Assembly: GCA_910588135.1 (NCBI GenBank) | Contig: CAJUOT010000077.1 | Coordinates: 1 to 8,734, forward strand | DNA: 8,734 bases | Reading direction: 5' to 3' | From: an uncultured Oscillospiraceae bacterium | Lineage (GTDB): Bacteria; Bacillota; Clostridia; Oscillospirales; Oscillospiraceae | Shown: piece after piece, positions 1-7,025 of the stretch | How the letters are laid out: every line of letters starts with the position of its first letter | How positions within the stretch are numbered: position 1 is the stretch's first letter | Made by a program: the position numbers and the translations under genes | Notes under the pieces: model-generated | Database searches by the model: none | What the model saw: the letters and a program-made list of their open reading frames with translations, nothing else | What the model was told of the DNA's origin: nothing

Positions 1-72
1 ATAATATCACTTAACAGATATTCGCCATAGCTAAAACAATGACAATTATATTTTGTTAAAGGAATGTATAAA

Positions 73-276
73 ATGGCAATGATTAGTGATATATATGTAG
101 GAAAGCCAGATGCTCGCGATGAAGTGATCTTTGATGGATATGACAGTTTTATCAAAAGCTTTGTAGCTCCTCCTGGTTTTGATTTTGATAGTCTATTAAT
201 TGTTATACAAAACCCGATGGTTCATCAAATTCCGGCTTGCTGGCAGAGGCATTGGTTTCTATGGTCTCTATGGTAG
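73..276 (+). pseudogene. N-terminal fragment of an unrecognised protein, frame broken near 195-216
   Basis: The frame opens at ATG 73, nine bases after an AAAGGA ribosome binding site at 58-63. An in-frame ATG at 64 abuts that site and is less likely. The residues up to about codon 40 (ISDIYVGKPDARDEVIFDG, then FVAPPGFDFDSLL) look like normal protein. The tail (IVIQNPMVHQIPACWQRHW) looks like out-of-frame translation and ends at a TAG at about 274-276. The next frame, open from 192, continues plausibly into the 237-587 reading frame, so a one-base loss or a deletion junction around 195-216 probably separated one gene into two. From memory, FVAPPGFDFDSLL resembles the stretch just before the Walker A motif in some P-loop ATPases of accessory islands, but no Walker motif follows here. 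This is inference only. Confidence 0.5.
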
Positions 277-587
277 GCGAAAAGAAGGTTGAGGTTTTGG
301 ACGATGAGTTAACAGGAAAAACCGATGCAAACGAGTTATATAATTTCCAACCATATAAATTTGAAATATACAATGAACAATACCGGTTTAGAGTATTTGT
401 ACTGAGAAACCGAATGATGTTCCCTATTCAACTTGATGTTGATGAAGGAATTCGTTCGGAATTACATTTACCCACAGACATTAAAATTCAAAGCAACTCA
501 GATTTGAGTGAAGTAGTTTCAGATATTTTTGCAAGCCATAAACTTGGAACAATAGTAGCACAAATGATGGCTCAAAAAAAGAAATAA
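237..587 (+). CDS. Hypothetical protein, or C-terminal part of the frameshifted gene starting at 73
   Basis: The frame is open from codon 192 (after a TAG at 189-191) to TAA at 585-587. Possible starts are TTG 237 or internal ATGs at 261 and 270. None has a convincing ribosome binding site, which favours this being the continuation of the preceding frame rather than a separate gene. The protein is about 116 residues from TTG 237. The middle is strand-like (YKFEIYNEQYRFRVFVLRNR, then MMFPIQLDVDEGI), followed by an acidic helical segment and a lysine-rich end (AQKKK). The sequence looks like real, folded protein: charged and hydrophobic residues alternate sensibly and there are no low-complexity runs. 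I do not recognise the family. It sits 89 bases upstream of the next plus-strand gene and probably shares its transcript. Confidence 0.55.
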   Translation: MLAEALVSMVSMVGEKKVEVLDDELTGKTDANELYNFQPYKFEIYNEQYRFRVFVLRNRMMFPIQLDVDEGIRSELHLPTDIKIQSNSDLSEVVSDIFASHKLGTIVAQMMAQKKK

Positions 588-676
588 TAAAAATCAGTTT
601 AGCTTTGAAGCACCTACTTAATCTGAGTAAGCTGATCAAAGTGTTTGTTTGATTTTCAGAGAGGGGACGCATCAAT

Positions 677-1540
677 ATGGATATTGAATATTTTTTCTAT
701 GTAGACGAAAACGAGTTGCGTCACCTTCGATCAGCATCAGCAATTGAGCAAAAGTGGTATCACTCGTTAGCTCAAGAATTCCAGCCATATCAAAAAAACA
801 TTGATCGGTTTGAACGTGTTAACGATAGCTTCTGTGCTCTGGCAGAGCTTTTAAAAGATTCTAAGCAGAACGTTGCTCAACTTGAGCGAAATGCAAAAAA
901 GGATGTTGCAAACTTCCTTTACTCATTCAACGAATGCTTAGATCATTGGCAAACCTATATAGATAGGACCTATGGTAAAGATTCTGGTTATTTTCTCCGT
1001 TATAAGGAATTGACCTCCCGCGCATTTGATAACTATGATGAATATAAAATTACATATGCACTCAGAAATTTTCAGCATGTCGATGATGTTATGGATCGTG
1101 TATCGATGTATCTGGATGAGCCGGTCAAAATATACGCGAACAAACAACGAATTCTGAATTCATTTAATCCATCGCCGAAACAGCGTCCTGCCTTTGAAAG
1201 ACTACCTGATCATTTTGAATTATATTCTATCTTTGAAGTTGCAAAAAATCAACTTGAAGCAATTGAAAAACGTCTGATGTTTTATCCAGTAACCGCAGAA
1301 CAAGAATCCAAAGCGATTCATGCATTAGAGTTTAAGGAACAGCTTTGCGGGATCAAAGGTGTTCTGTTATTAGGGAAACTTTTGGACGAACAAGGGCAAG
1401 AGATTGCGGCAACAGATCAAACAATTTTAAAGCTATCGCGTAACCGTGAAAAATTCACTCTGGCCTATCAAGATGAGATTCCTTGGGGTGTGTGCAAATT
1501 ATTACAACTGCTTCAAGGTACAGATTATCAGCATTTTTAG
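677..1540 (+). CDS. Hypothetical helical protein with a possible degenerate HEPN-type motif
   Basis: 287 residues, starting at ATG 677 behind AGAGGGGA (about 8 bases spacing) and ending at TAG 1538-1540. No signal peptide or membrane segment is visible. The protein looks almost entirely alpha-helical. The central segment YKITYALRNFQH (residues about 123-134) followed by VKIYANKQRILNSF (150-163) resembles, from memory, a group of accessory-genome proteins carrying a LRNYxQH motif of the HEPN type (R-x4-H, the usual RNase motif). Here the spacing is R130-x3-H134, one residue short, so catalytic competence is doubtful. The later segment FERLPDHFELYSIFEVAKNQ also fits a helical-bundle protein. 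It is co-directional with the broken gene upstream and followed by a strong terminator at 1711-1749. A toxin or defence role is conceivable, but function is unknown. The gene is real (0.85); the HEPN assignment is weak (about 0.3). Confidence 0.82.
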   Translation: MDIEYFFYVDENELRHLRSASAIEQKWYHSLAQEFQPYQKNIDRFERVNDSFCALAELLKDSKQNVAQLERNAKKDVANFLYSFNECLDHWQTYIDRTYGKDSGYFLRYKELTSRAFDNYDEYKITYALRNFQHVDDVMDRVSMYLDEPVKIYANKQRILNSFNPSPKQRPAFERLPDHFELYSIFEVAKNQLEAIEKRLMFYPVTAEQESKAIHALEFKEQLCGIKGVLLLGKLLDEQGQEIAATDQTILKLSRNREKFTLAYQDEIPWGVCKLLQLLQGTDYQHF

Positions 1541-1855
1541 AAAGCTGGGTTCCAAACAAAAGTAACCATTGGAAAAAATTGTTCAAGAAAATGCTTTCTC
1601 TGAAATAGGACAGAGTAACTGAGACAGACATAGGGAATATCATATTATCCTTTAATACTGTTATGTCGCAACCCTTTTCAGAAATAGTAGTTTCGTAGTG
1701 GTAAGCCACAATTCCCTCGATTTCCTTATAAATCGAGGGAATTTCTTTTGCTTTCTGCACTTTTTGAGGTGGTTCATTTTTTGCTTTCCTGCAAGACCCA
1801 GGTTCCGACCCATACGGGGAATCGTCCTCACAAGCTCCATATCGCTCGTTTCCGG
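1541..1855. other. Intergenic stretch spanning the AT-rich to GC-rich boundary
   Basis: 315 bases without a convincing gene. The first two thirds match the AT-rich block on the left and contain the terminator at 1711-1749. From about 1780 the composition becomes GC-rich. A 101-codon minus-strand frame at 1455-1760 crosses the terminator hairpin and the 3' end of the neighbouring gene, and is not believed. No tRNA gene or clear attachment-site duplication was found here. Confidence 0.5.
1711..1749 (+). terminator. Rho-independent terminator of the AT-rich plus-strand genes
   Basis: A perfect 13-bp inverted repeat, ATTCCCTCGATTT at 1711-1723 and AAATCGAGGGAAT at 1730-1742, encloses a 6-base loop. 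It is followed on the plus strand by TTTCTTTT (about 1742-1749). No T-rich tract lies on the other side, so it works for plus-strand transcription. It lies 170 bases after the stop of the gene ending at 1540, and the base composition becomes GC-rich within about 50 bases. Confidence 0.8.
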
Positions 1856-1866
1856 TTAACCCGAAA
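1849..1866. repeat. 18-bp near-perfect palindrome over the recombinase stop codon
   Basis: TTTCCGGTTAACCCGAAA is its own reverse complement except for one mismatched pair, at positions 5 and 14. Its centre, TTAA at 1856-1859, contains the stop codon of the minus-strand recombinase fragment. A palindrome at the 3' end of an integrase gene could be a recombination or protein-binding site, but no second copy is visible in the window, so this is only a candidate. Confidence 0.35.
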
Positions 1867-2317
1867 ACTCGCTTATTTCGCTGTTCGTCCTCTTCCCATC
1901 GAATCCGCTTCGCTGGGCTTCGATGGGACCCCCTTTATAGTTCTCAACAGCACCGGAGAGGATATTCGCCATGGTATTCGCCGCCTGCCGCTGTGCCTGG
2001 GTGGTAACGTGGGTGTAGGTGTCCAGCGTGAACCCGGCGCTGTAGTGCCCCAGCATCCCGCTCACCGTCTTGACGTCCACGCCGTTCTGCAGGGCTACCG
2101 TGGCGAACGTATGTCTCATATCGTGGAAGCGGATTTTGGGCAGTCCCGCCCGCTTCAGCACCCGGTGGAGCATATTCAGAACGCTATCCGGCGAGATGGG
2201 GCCGCCTGTGGGTGAGGGGAACACGTATTCACTGTTGGTTTTTCTCCGCTGTTCTTTAAGAATCTGCACCGCGTCCTGTCCGATGGTCACGCTACCCAGC
2301 TCATTAGCGGGGCACAC
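1856..2317 (-). pseudogene. Tyrosine recombinase/integrase, C-terminal catalytic fragment
   Basis: About 153 residues readable from a GTG at 2317, with an in-frame stop (TGA 2326-2324) three codons upstream. It contains the second half of the tyrosine recombinase catalytic domain. Visible are the H-x-x-R box (RFHDMRHTFATVALQ), the LGH box (VSGMLGHYS) and the nucleophile tyrosine in FTLDTYTHVT. Complete integrases of this clostridial conjugative-element/phage type are usually about 370-410 residues. The missing parts are the N-terminal arm-binding and core-binding (SAM-like) domains and the first catalytic arginine. The bases upstream of 2326 do not encode them in any frame I can follow. The protein therefore cannot be an active recombinase and is most likely the remnant of an integrated element. 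GTG 2317 has no good ribosome binding site. It lies at the switch from AT-rich to GC-rich DNA. Confidence 0.85.
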
Positions 2318-2579
2318 AAGCCCTCACAGGGCCGACACGGGCCTTACGATTTAGATGCGTGGCTTTGAATTGGGGTTAGCGGTTATTGGCAGAGGAAAAC
2401 TCCACACTTTTTGTGGGTATCTAACCCGTCCGGTGATGGCTCCCTATGATTACAGCGTAGTAGGAATGTCTCTTATTTGTTGCTATGCGTCTTGTTGATA
2501 TAGTTCCTCCCTAAATTCTGGAGAACCCCTCCAAAATTGGGGAAGCAACTTTTTACAGTTTTGTGATCCCGCCGGAATT
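2318..2579. other. Intergenic region between recombinase remnant and permease gene
   Basis: 262 bases with no supportable gene. It holds an inverted repeat GCCCT-CAC-AGGGC near 2320-2332, a GGGTTAG/CTAACCC pair (2373-2379 and 2421-2427) enclosing a smaller hairpin, and two similar CCTCC...AAATT...GGRGAA units at 2506-2525 and 2528-2544. The missing N-terminal half of the recombinase would be expected here but cannot be recognised, which is consistent with a deletion. Confidence 0.4.
2396..2418 (-). terminator. Weak hairpin, possible terminator of the ABC transporter operon
   Basis: On the minus strand ACCCACA (2418-2412) pairs with TGTGG(A)GT (2406-2399) around a 5-base loop, with one bulged A, followed by TTTTCC. 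It lies about 160 bases beyond the permease stop, and the T-tract is only four bases. It is the best candidate for the end of the operon transcript, but a weak one. The larger GGGTTAG/CTAACCC repeat surrounding it could lengthen the structure. Confidence 0.3.
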
Positions 2580-4922
2580 CTATTCCCCGGAAAGCAACGT
2601 CCTTGGCGTGATTTTCCCGATTCTTAACGACAGCAGGCACAGTATGGCAAATGCAAACAGAACCAGCCCCGCTCCCGCCGCCGCGATGAACCCCACCGGG
2701 ACGGTAAACGTGCATTTGACAATGCCGATCCCGCTCAAAAATACAGCGGTCAACGGGTTGATGATAAAGCCGCACAGGGTCAGCCCAACGGCGGTGGACG
2801 CAATCGTGGTGGGCATAAAAGACAGGGCCGTCTGCAAAACTAGCTGTCCGGTGGTGAATCCCAGCGCTTTCATGATGCCGTAATCCCGATTTTTCCGGTT
2901 AAGCATGGTCCGCACCAGGAGATACAGCACAAAAGCGATGATGACGGCGGACAGAGCCAGGATCGCCACAACAATTACCGTCATCAACGTGACATAGACC
3001 ACCGACGCAGCGCCCACAGTCTCATCAATATTGATGGTCATGTTTACGCCGTCCCCAAACCGCTCCTTCATCTCCCCGTTGAAGCCGTCGACGTCCGTTC
3101 CGCCGGAGAGGTTGAGGTAATAGCTGGTGTTGGCCAACGCCCCCAGCCGCTCATAGCCCGCCCGGGTCAGCAGGCAGTCCTTGCCCAAGTTGTTGGTAAC
3201 CTGGGTGAAGCCTGTGATCAGGTAGGACGCCTCCCTGCCGTTGGACGTGAGCTCCATCTCGTCCCCAATGGCAAGGCCCTGCTCTCGGGCATATTTGGCC
3301 GCCACGGCAACCTCGTTGTCGAATTTCGGGAACCGCCCGTCAAACACCACACCCTGGTTGTTAAGCTTCAAGAAATCATCGCACATGGTCGCAAGAAGCT
3401 CCACCCCATCCACGTGCCCGACGGCGACCGAGTTATACAGATACGCCTTCTCCACCCGGCTGTCCGCCAAAAGCGCTGCCAGGAACTCGTCCTCGACATC
3501 CGCCTGGACGTTGATGCAGGAGTTCGCCGTCTCCCCCACGATCAGGTTGATAAAGGGTTCCATGTCCCAGATCATATTTTCCAGCATCAGTCCGGAGAAC
3601 ACCACCACCAGGGAGAGCACCAGCATGGTGGCGGCGATGGTGACGTTGTGCTTGACCCCGGACAGGGTGGTTTTCAGGGCCAGGGCCAGATCCAGCGGCG
3701 CCCCGGTTTTGTCCAGCAGGACGTGGTTTCGCTTGAAGTTGTGGGTGGACAGCCCTGCCCGCAACGCCGTGATGGGCTCGATTTTCCGCATACGGCGGGC
3801 GGCCAGCCACACCGCCAGCGCCACCGCGCCGCCCAAAACCGCCAGGGTGAGGGCAAAGGGCAGGGGCAGAAACCGCATGGCGTAGGGGATGCCCGTCTGC
3901 TGGATCATCATGGCGTTGAGCCCGGGAAACAGGGCGTAGGACAGCCCCACACCCGCCAGCGCCGCCGCCAGGGCTACCCCCAAAAACTGCGCCAGCAGGG
4001 AACGCACTAACTGGCCGGAGGTATAACCGACGGCTTTTAGCGCCCCCAGGTCTTTCATGTTGACCTGGATGTAGTTGATGATGTTGGACGCGATGACGAT
4101 GAGGGCGATGAGCAGTACGAAAAAGGCCATGGCGCTCACAATCGCCGAGCAGATCATCTGGGAGATGTACCGGGACTGGGTCACCAGGGCGTAAGAATTG
4201 CTCGCCGCCCGCACCCCGGGGAATTGGCCGGACACCGCCGTTTTCAAGTCCGCCTCGAAGGTCTGGCTCTCCGACTTATCAACGAGCCGCACCGAACACA
4301 GCACTGCCTGGGGCGCGTAGCACAGCGCCTCCAGCTCCTCATATTTGTCCTTGGTCATGACGAGCTCCATCATGGCGCAGTTGTGGGAGCCCATCATGGC
4401 GCCGTTGAAAAAGCCGCACACCGTGTAGGTCACCGGATTCCCTCCGATGGAGATCTCAATGGATTTACCTAGGGCTATCTTGTCCGTCTTGTAGAGCAAG
4501 GGCAGGTAGACCCCGCTGGAGCCGCCGCCCTCCTCCACAATTTCTGCCCTGCCGATGGGGCGGGACAGGGCGGTGTCCTTGTCCAGGAAGATCATCTCGC
4601 TGTTCAGCTCGCCGCCATTGTAGGAGAAGCTGGCCACCATGTGCATACAAGAGTCCAGACGGAACTGGGCGGCGCGGCTGTCCCCCTCCAGCTCCCGGGT
4701 GAGGAAGGCGCGGAACTCCGGGGTGTCGCTGTCCGCCGCCAGGGTGACGTGCCCGTCGTGGAGCCTGTCGTGATGCCGGTCGAAGTTGGCCTTATAGTCC
4801 ATGGCCAGCATGAGCCACAGGTTGAGCATGACGGCGGCGATCAGGATCAGCACCACGATGGCCGCCGCCTGTCCCTTGGCGCGGCGCAGGTTCGAGCGGG
4901 CGATCAAAACGCTTTTTCTCAT
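2580..4922 (-). CDS. ABC transporter permease with two FtsX/MacB-type modules
   Basis: I prefer ATG 4922, two bases after the ATPase stop and preceded by GGGGTGG. An in-frame GTG at 4931 would overlap the ATPase gene. The protein is 780 residues. Numbered from GTG 4931, it has a membrane segment at about 21-43, a large extracellular domain at 44-260, and three segments at about 262-284, 310-335 and 355-378. The pattern then repeats: about 430-452, extracellular 455-640, then 645-673, 700-727 and 745-769. That makes eight spans in two 4-span modules. Each module carries the conserved cytoplasmic coupling motif after its second helix (MKDLGALKAVGYTSGQLV and NRDYGIMKALGFTTGQLV). This topology is the MacB/LolCE fold duplicated and fused, and differs from the ten-span BceB type. 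With the preceding ATPase it should form a mechanotransmission-type exporter or extractor acting on peptides, lipids or antibiotics at the outer face of the membrane. The substrate is unknown. Confidence 0.93.
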   Translation of the reverse strand: MRKSVLIARSNLRRAKGQAAAIVVLILIAAVMLNLWLMLAMDYKANFDRHHDRLHDGHVTLAADSDTPEFRAFLTRELEGDSRAAQFRLDSCMHMVASFSYNGGELNSEMIFLDKDTALSRPIGRAEIVEEGGGSSGVYLPLLYKTDKIALGKSIEISIGGNPVTYTVCGFFNGAMMGSHNCAMMELVMTKDKYEELEALCYAPQAVLCSVRLVDKSESQTFEADLKTAVSGQFPGVRAASNSYALVTQSRYISQMICSAIVSAMAFFVLLIALIVIASNIINYIQVNMKDLGALKAVGYTSGQLVRSLLAQFLGVALAAALAGVGLSYALFPGLNAMMIQQTGIPYAMRFLPLPFALTLAVLGGAVALAVWLAARRMRKIEPITALRAGLSTHNFKRNHVLLDKTGAPLDLALALKTTLSGVKHNVTIAATMLVLSLVVVFSGLMLENMIWDMEPFINLIVGETANSCINVQADVEDEFLAALLADSRVEKAYLYNSVAVGHVDGVELLATMCDDFLKLNNQGVVFDGRFPKFDNEVAVAAKYAREQGLAIGDEMELTSNGREASYLITGFTQVTNNLGKDCLLTRAGYERLGALANTSYYLNLSGGTDVDGFNGEMKERFGDGVNMTINIDETVGAASVVYVTLMTVIVVAILALSAVIIAFVLYLLVRTMLNRKNRDYGIMKALGFTTGQLVLQTALSFMPTTIASTAVGLTLCGFIINPLTAVFLSGIGIVKCTFTVPVGFIAAAGAGLVLFAFAILCLLSLRIGKITPRTLLSGE

Positions 4923-4924
4923 GG

Positions 4925-5683
4925 CTACCACCCCATATCCTGGAGGAACGCCGCCAGCTTCTGGTGCCGCTGGGCATCCCCGTGGACGTACCGGCCCAAC
5001 TCACACTCGCCCAGGATCACGCCGTCCTTCAGGTACAGGATGCGGCTGCCCCGCCGGGCGGAGCGCATATCGTGGGTGACCATGACCACGCTCTGGCCCC
5101 CTTCGTTGAACCGGGTCAGGGTGTCCAGCACGTCCAGCCCCGTCTGGGAGTTGAGCGCGCCGGTGGGCTCGTCGGCAAACAAAATTTCGGGGGAGTTGAT
5201 GAGCGCCCGGACGATGCCCACCCGCTGGGCCTCGCCGCCGGAAATCTGGGTGGGAAATTTCCGCTGGGTGTCCTCCGATATGCCCACCGCCGCGAACAGC
5301 CCCCTGGCCCGCCGGATCAGGGCCTTTTTGTCATGGCTGGCCAGCAGTCCGGCGGCCAGCACGTTGTCCATCACGCTCATGCCGTCGATGAGGTAGATCT
5401 GCTGGAACACGAAACCGCAGTGCTCCCGCCGGAACACCGCCAAGCCGTCCTGGGAAAGGCCGGAGATCACCTGCTCCCCGAAGGTGATGGCGCCCAGGGT
5501 GGGCGTGTCCATGCCGGACAGGGCGTACAGCAGAGTGGACTTGCCCGCGCCGCTGGCTCCCATGATGACGGTGAAGTCGCCCTTATACAGCTCCAGGTCG
5601 ATGTTTTTCAGGACGTGCTGCATAGAACCGCCGTTAGAAAAGGCTTTGCTCAGCTTTTCCGTTTTCAACAGGATTTCTTTCAT
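4925..5683 (-). CDS. ABC transporter ATP-binding protein (MacB/LolD family)
   Basis: 252 residues from ATG 5683, with a strong AAAGGAGG ribosome binding site 8 bases upstream. All nucleotide-binding motifs are present: Walker A GASGAGKST at 42-50, Q-loop in FVFQQIYL at about 91-98, signature ISGGEAQR at 147-154, Walker B ILFADEPTGAL at 167-177 with catalytic glutamate 172, and the switch histidine in MVTHD at 204. The extended Walker B DEPTGAL and the general layout are typical of the MacB/LolD group that energises FtsX-like permeases. The protein is cytoplasmic and peripheral to the membrane. A C-terminal extension of about 25 residues (GRYVHGDAQRHQKLAAFLQDMGW) goes beyond the core fold. Its stop codon lies two bases from the permease start, so the two are translationally coupled. 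The phased repeats at 5726-5763 lie just upstream and may control it. Confidence 0.95.
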   Translation of the reverse strand: MKEILLKTEKLSKAFSNGGSMQHVLKNIDLELYKGDFTVIMGASGAGKSTLLYALSGMDTPTLGAITFGEQVISGLSQDGLAVFRREHCGFVFQQIYLIDGMSVMDNVLAAGLLASHDKKALIRRARGLFAAVGISEDTQRKFPTQISGGEAQRVGIVRALINSPEILFADEPTGALNSQTGLDVLDTLTRFNEGGQSVVMVTHDMRSARRGSRILYLKDGVILGECELGRYVHGDAQRHQKLAAFLQDMGW

Positions 5684-5725
5684 AACGGGATACCTCCTTT
5701 ACACGTCCTATTTTGGAGGTTGAAA

Positions 5726-5763
5726 CCTTAACTGTCTTTATGGAATCCTTAATTGTTCCTTAA
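5726..5763 (-). promoter_or_regulatory. Three phased TTAAGG direct repeats, candidate response-regulator operator
   Basis: On the minus strand TTAAGG occurs at 5763-5758, 5752-5747 and 5731-5726. The offsets are 11 and 21 bases, that is one and two turns of the helix, all in the same orientation. OmpR/PhoB-family regulators typically bind tandem direct repeats with about 10-11-bp phasing. The set lies 43-80 bases before the ATPase start, and its first copy overlaps the kinase stop codon. This suggests an inducible internal promoter for the transporter genes under the regulator encoded at 7022-7702. No clear -10 box was identified, so only the operator is proposed. Confidence 0.55.
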
Positions 5764-7025
5764 ATCCCCCGGCTTAAGGGGATAGATACCGTCACCTTCA
5801 GCCCGGAGGCCCCGTTTTCCAGCGTCAGCCGGCCCCCCATCTCCCGCATGCAGTGGTCGGCGATGTACAGGCCAAGCCCCGCGCCCTCGATCCCCTCCGA
5901 GTTGCCGCCCCGCCTGAATTTCTCCTTCAAGTGGGGCAGCTCTGTCTCGGCCAGCCCGCCGCCGTAATCCTCAACGCAAACTCTCAGGCAGTCCTCCTCC
6001 AGCTCCGCCGCGACGTCGATTCCTGTCCCGGCGTATTTGTAGGAATTGGCGAAAATGTTGTCAAAAACCTCCTGCAACCGAAGTCTGTCCGCAAACAGCA
6101 GGCAGTCCGGGATGTCCGGCAGCGCCGCCCGGCGCAGGTAGTCCGCGTTTTCCAGCAAGGCACGCAGCTCCCCGCTTCTTAAATCCGAGGGCGTGACGGA
6201 GAGCTCGTCCAGCTCCTCCAGCGTGGCGGAAAACAGGTTGGTCACCAGCGTGTTGACCTGATCCGCTTTTTGCTCGATCTGCCGGTAGTTCTCCCTGTTT
6301 TTTTCGTCCTCCGCCAGGGCCGCACCCACCTCGGACGCCGCCTTGATGCTGGCTACCGGCGTTTTGATGTCGTGGGACAGCTTGGCCACCAGCTCCTTTT
6401 TGGCGGCGCTGGCCTTTGCCTCGGCGATCCGGGCTTTTTTCAGCTCGGCACGCATGAGGTCAAAGCTCTCGGTGAACGCCCCAAACAGGTTGTGCCGATC
6501 CATTTCCAAGGGGATGTCCAGATTGCCCCCCGCCACCCGCTGGGCAAACCGCTCCAGCCTGCGGAAGGGAAGTATTACCGTGCGGCGCAGATAGCAGAAA
6601 TATCCCGCGCAGAGAACCAGCTGAACCAGCATGGCCCCGGCGGCGGCAGATAAAACGGCCCGCTTTTCAGCTTGAACCGTCTCCCCATCGCTGTTGTAAA
6701 CGATGAGCTTTCCCACAGGTGCGCCGCCCAGCTCCACATCCAGCATGGTGTCCCTGTGGGCTACCGCGGCGTTGACGCTCTCGCTCAGCCCCGGCCTCGT
6801 CCGATATAAAACCGTCCCGTCCCCGTCCAGCACCACATAGTCAAAGCCGGTGTCATTGGTGTGATCCTCTAAAGAGCTCCAATCCCGCTGTACCGTCTGC
6901 ACGATTTCGTTGACCGCCACGGTATCCTGAGGGCTCCCGGCCTGACGGGGGACAAGCAAAGTCAGCGTAGCCAGCTCCAGCCCAAAGGCCAGGAGCAGAC
7001 CCGCGAAAAAGAGACGGCCTTTCAT
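5760..7025 (-). CDS. Two-component sensor histidine kinase with extracytoplasmic domain
   Basis: 421 residues; ATG 7025 overlaps the regulator's stop by four bases (ATGA), so translation is coupled. There is a membrane segment at about 5-25, an extracytoplasmic sensor region at about 26-124, a second segment at about 125-146, a HAMP linker from about 147, and a helical stretch to about 210. The H-box KLSHDIKTPVASIK carries the phosphoacceptor H218. The ATPase domain has an N-box (LQEVFDNIFANSYKYAG, N323/N327), DYGGGL at 353-358 and GAGLGLYIA at 381-389. All catalytic elements are intact. The roughly 100-residue outer region contains a stretch with PAS-like character (FDYVVLDGDGTVLYRT), but its fold is uncertain. 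Unlike BceS-type intramembrane kinases, which have almost no extracellular loop, this kinase could bind a ligand directly. It should phosphorylate the co-transcribed regulator and probably detects a compound handled by the adjacent transporter. Confidence 0.94.
   Translation of the reverse strand: MKGRLFFAGLLLAFGLELATLTLLVPRQAGSPQDTVAVNEIVQTVQRDWSSLEDHTNDTGFDYVVLDGDGTVLYRTRPGLSESVNAAVAHRDTMLDVELGGAPVGKLIVYNSDGETVQAEKRAVLSAAAGAMLVQLVLCAGYFCYLRRTVILPFRRLERFAQRVAGGNLDIPLEMDRHNLFGAFTESFDLMRAELKKARIAEAKASAAKKELVAKLSHDIKTPVASIKAASEVGAALAEDEKNRENYRQIEQKADQVNTLVTNLFSATLEELDELSVTPSDLRSGELRALLENADYLRRAALPDIPDCLLFADRLRLQEVFDNIFANSYKYAGTGIDVAAELEEDCLRVCVEDYGGGLAETELPHLKEKFRRGGNSEGIEGAGLGLYIADHCMREMGGRLTLENGASGLKVTVSIPLSRGI

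Noticed and set aside
47..52. TATATT as a -10 box for the first AT-rich gene
   Set aside because: No acceptable -35 hexamer at 16-18 bases upstream; single AT-rich hexamers are common in this block.
593..641. Possible hairpin/terminator or attenuator between the two AT-rich genes
   Set aside because: Several short alternative pairings (ATCAG/CTGAT, CTTTGA/TCAAAG) compete, and none gives a convincing stem with a T-tract.
1455..1760. 101-codon minus-strand frame
   Set aside because: It overlaps the 3' end of a well-supported plus-strand gene and reads straight through the perfect terminator hairpin; no ribosome binding site.
1748..2215. 155-codon plus-strand frame
   Set aside because: Antisense to the recombinase fragment, whose HxxR, LGH and Tyr boxes prove the minus strand is coding.
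2318..2430. Possible tRNA gene or att-in-tRNA site near the recombinase remnant
   Set aside because: No T-arm GTTCRANNC pattern, no cloverleaf pairing and no CCA-type end could be assembled.
3241..4010. Overlapping long plus-strand frames opposite the permease
   Set aside because: Compositional shadows of a GC-rich membrane protein gene; His/Gln/Arg-rich low-complexity translation with no domain character.
4964..5731. 255-codon plus-strand frame opposite the ATPase
   Set aside because: The minus strand carries all ABC ATPase motifs; the plus frame is a shadow running over the promoter region.
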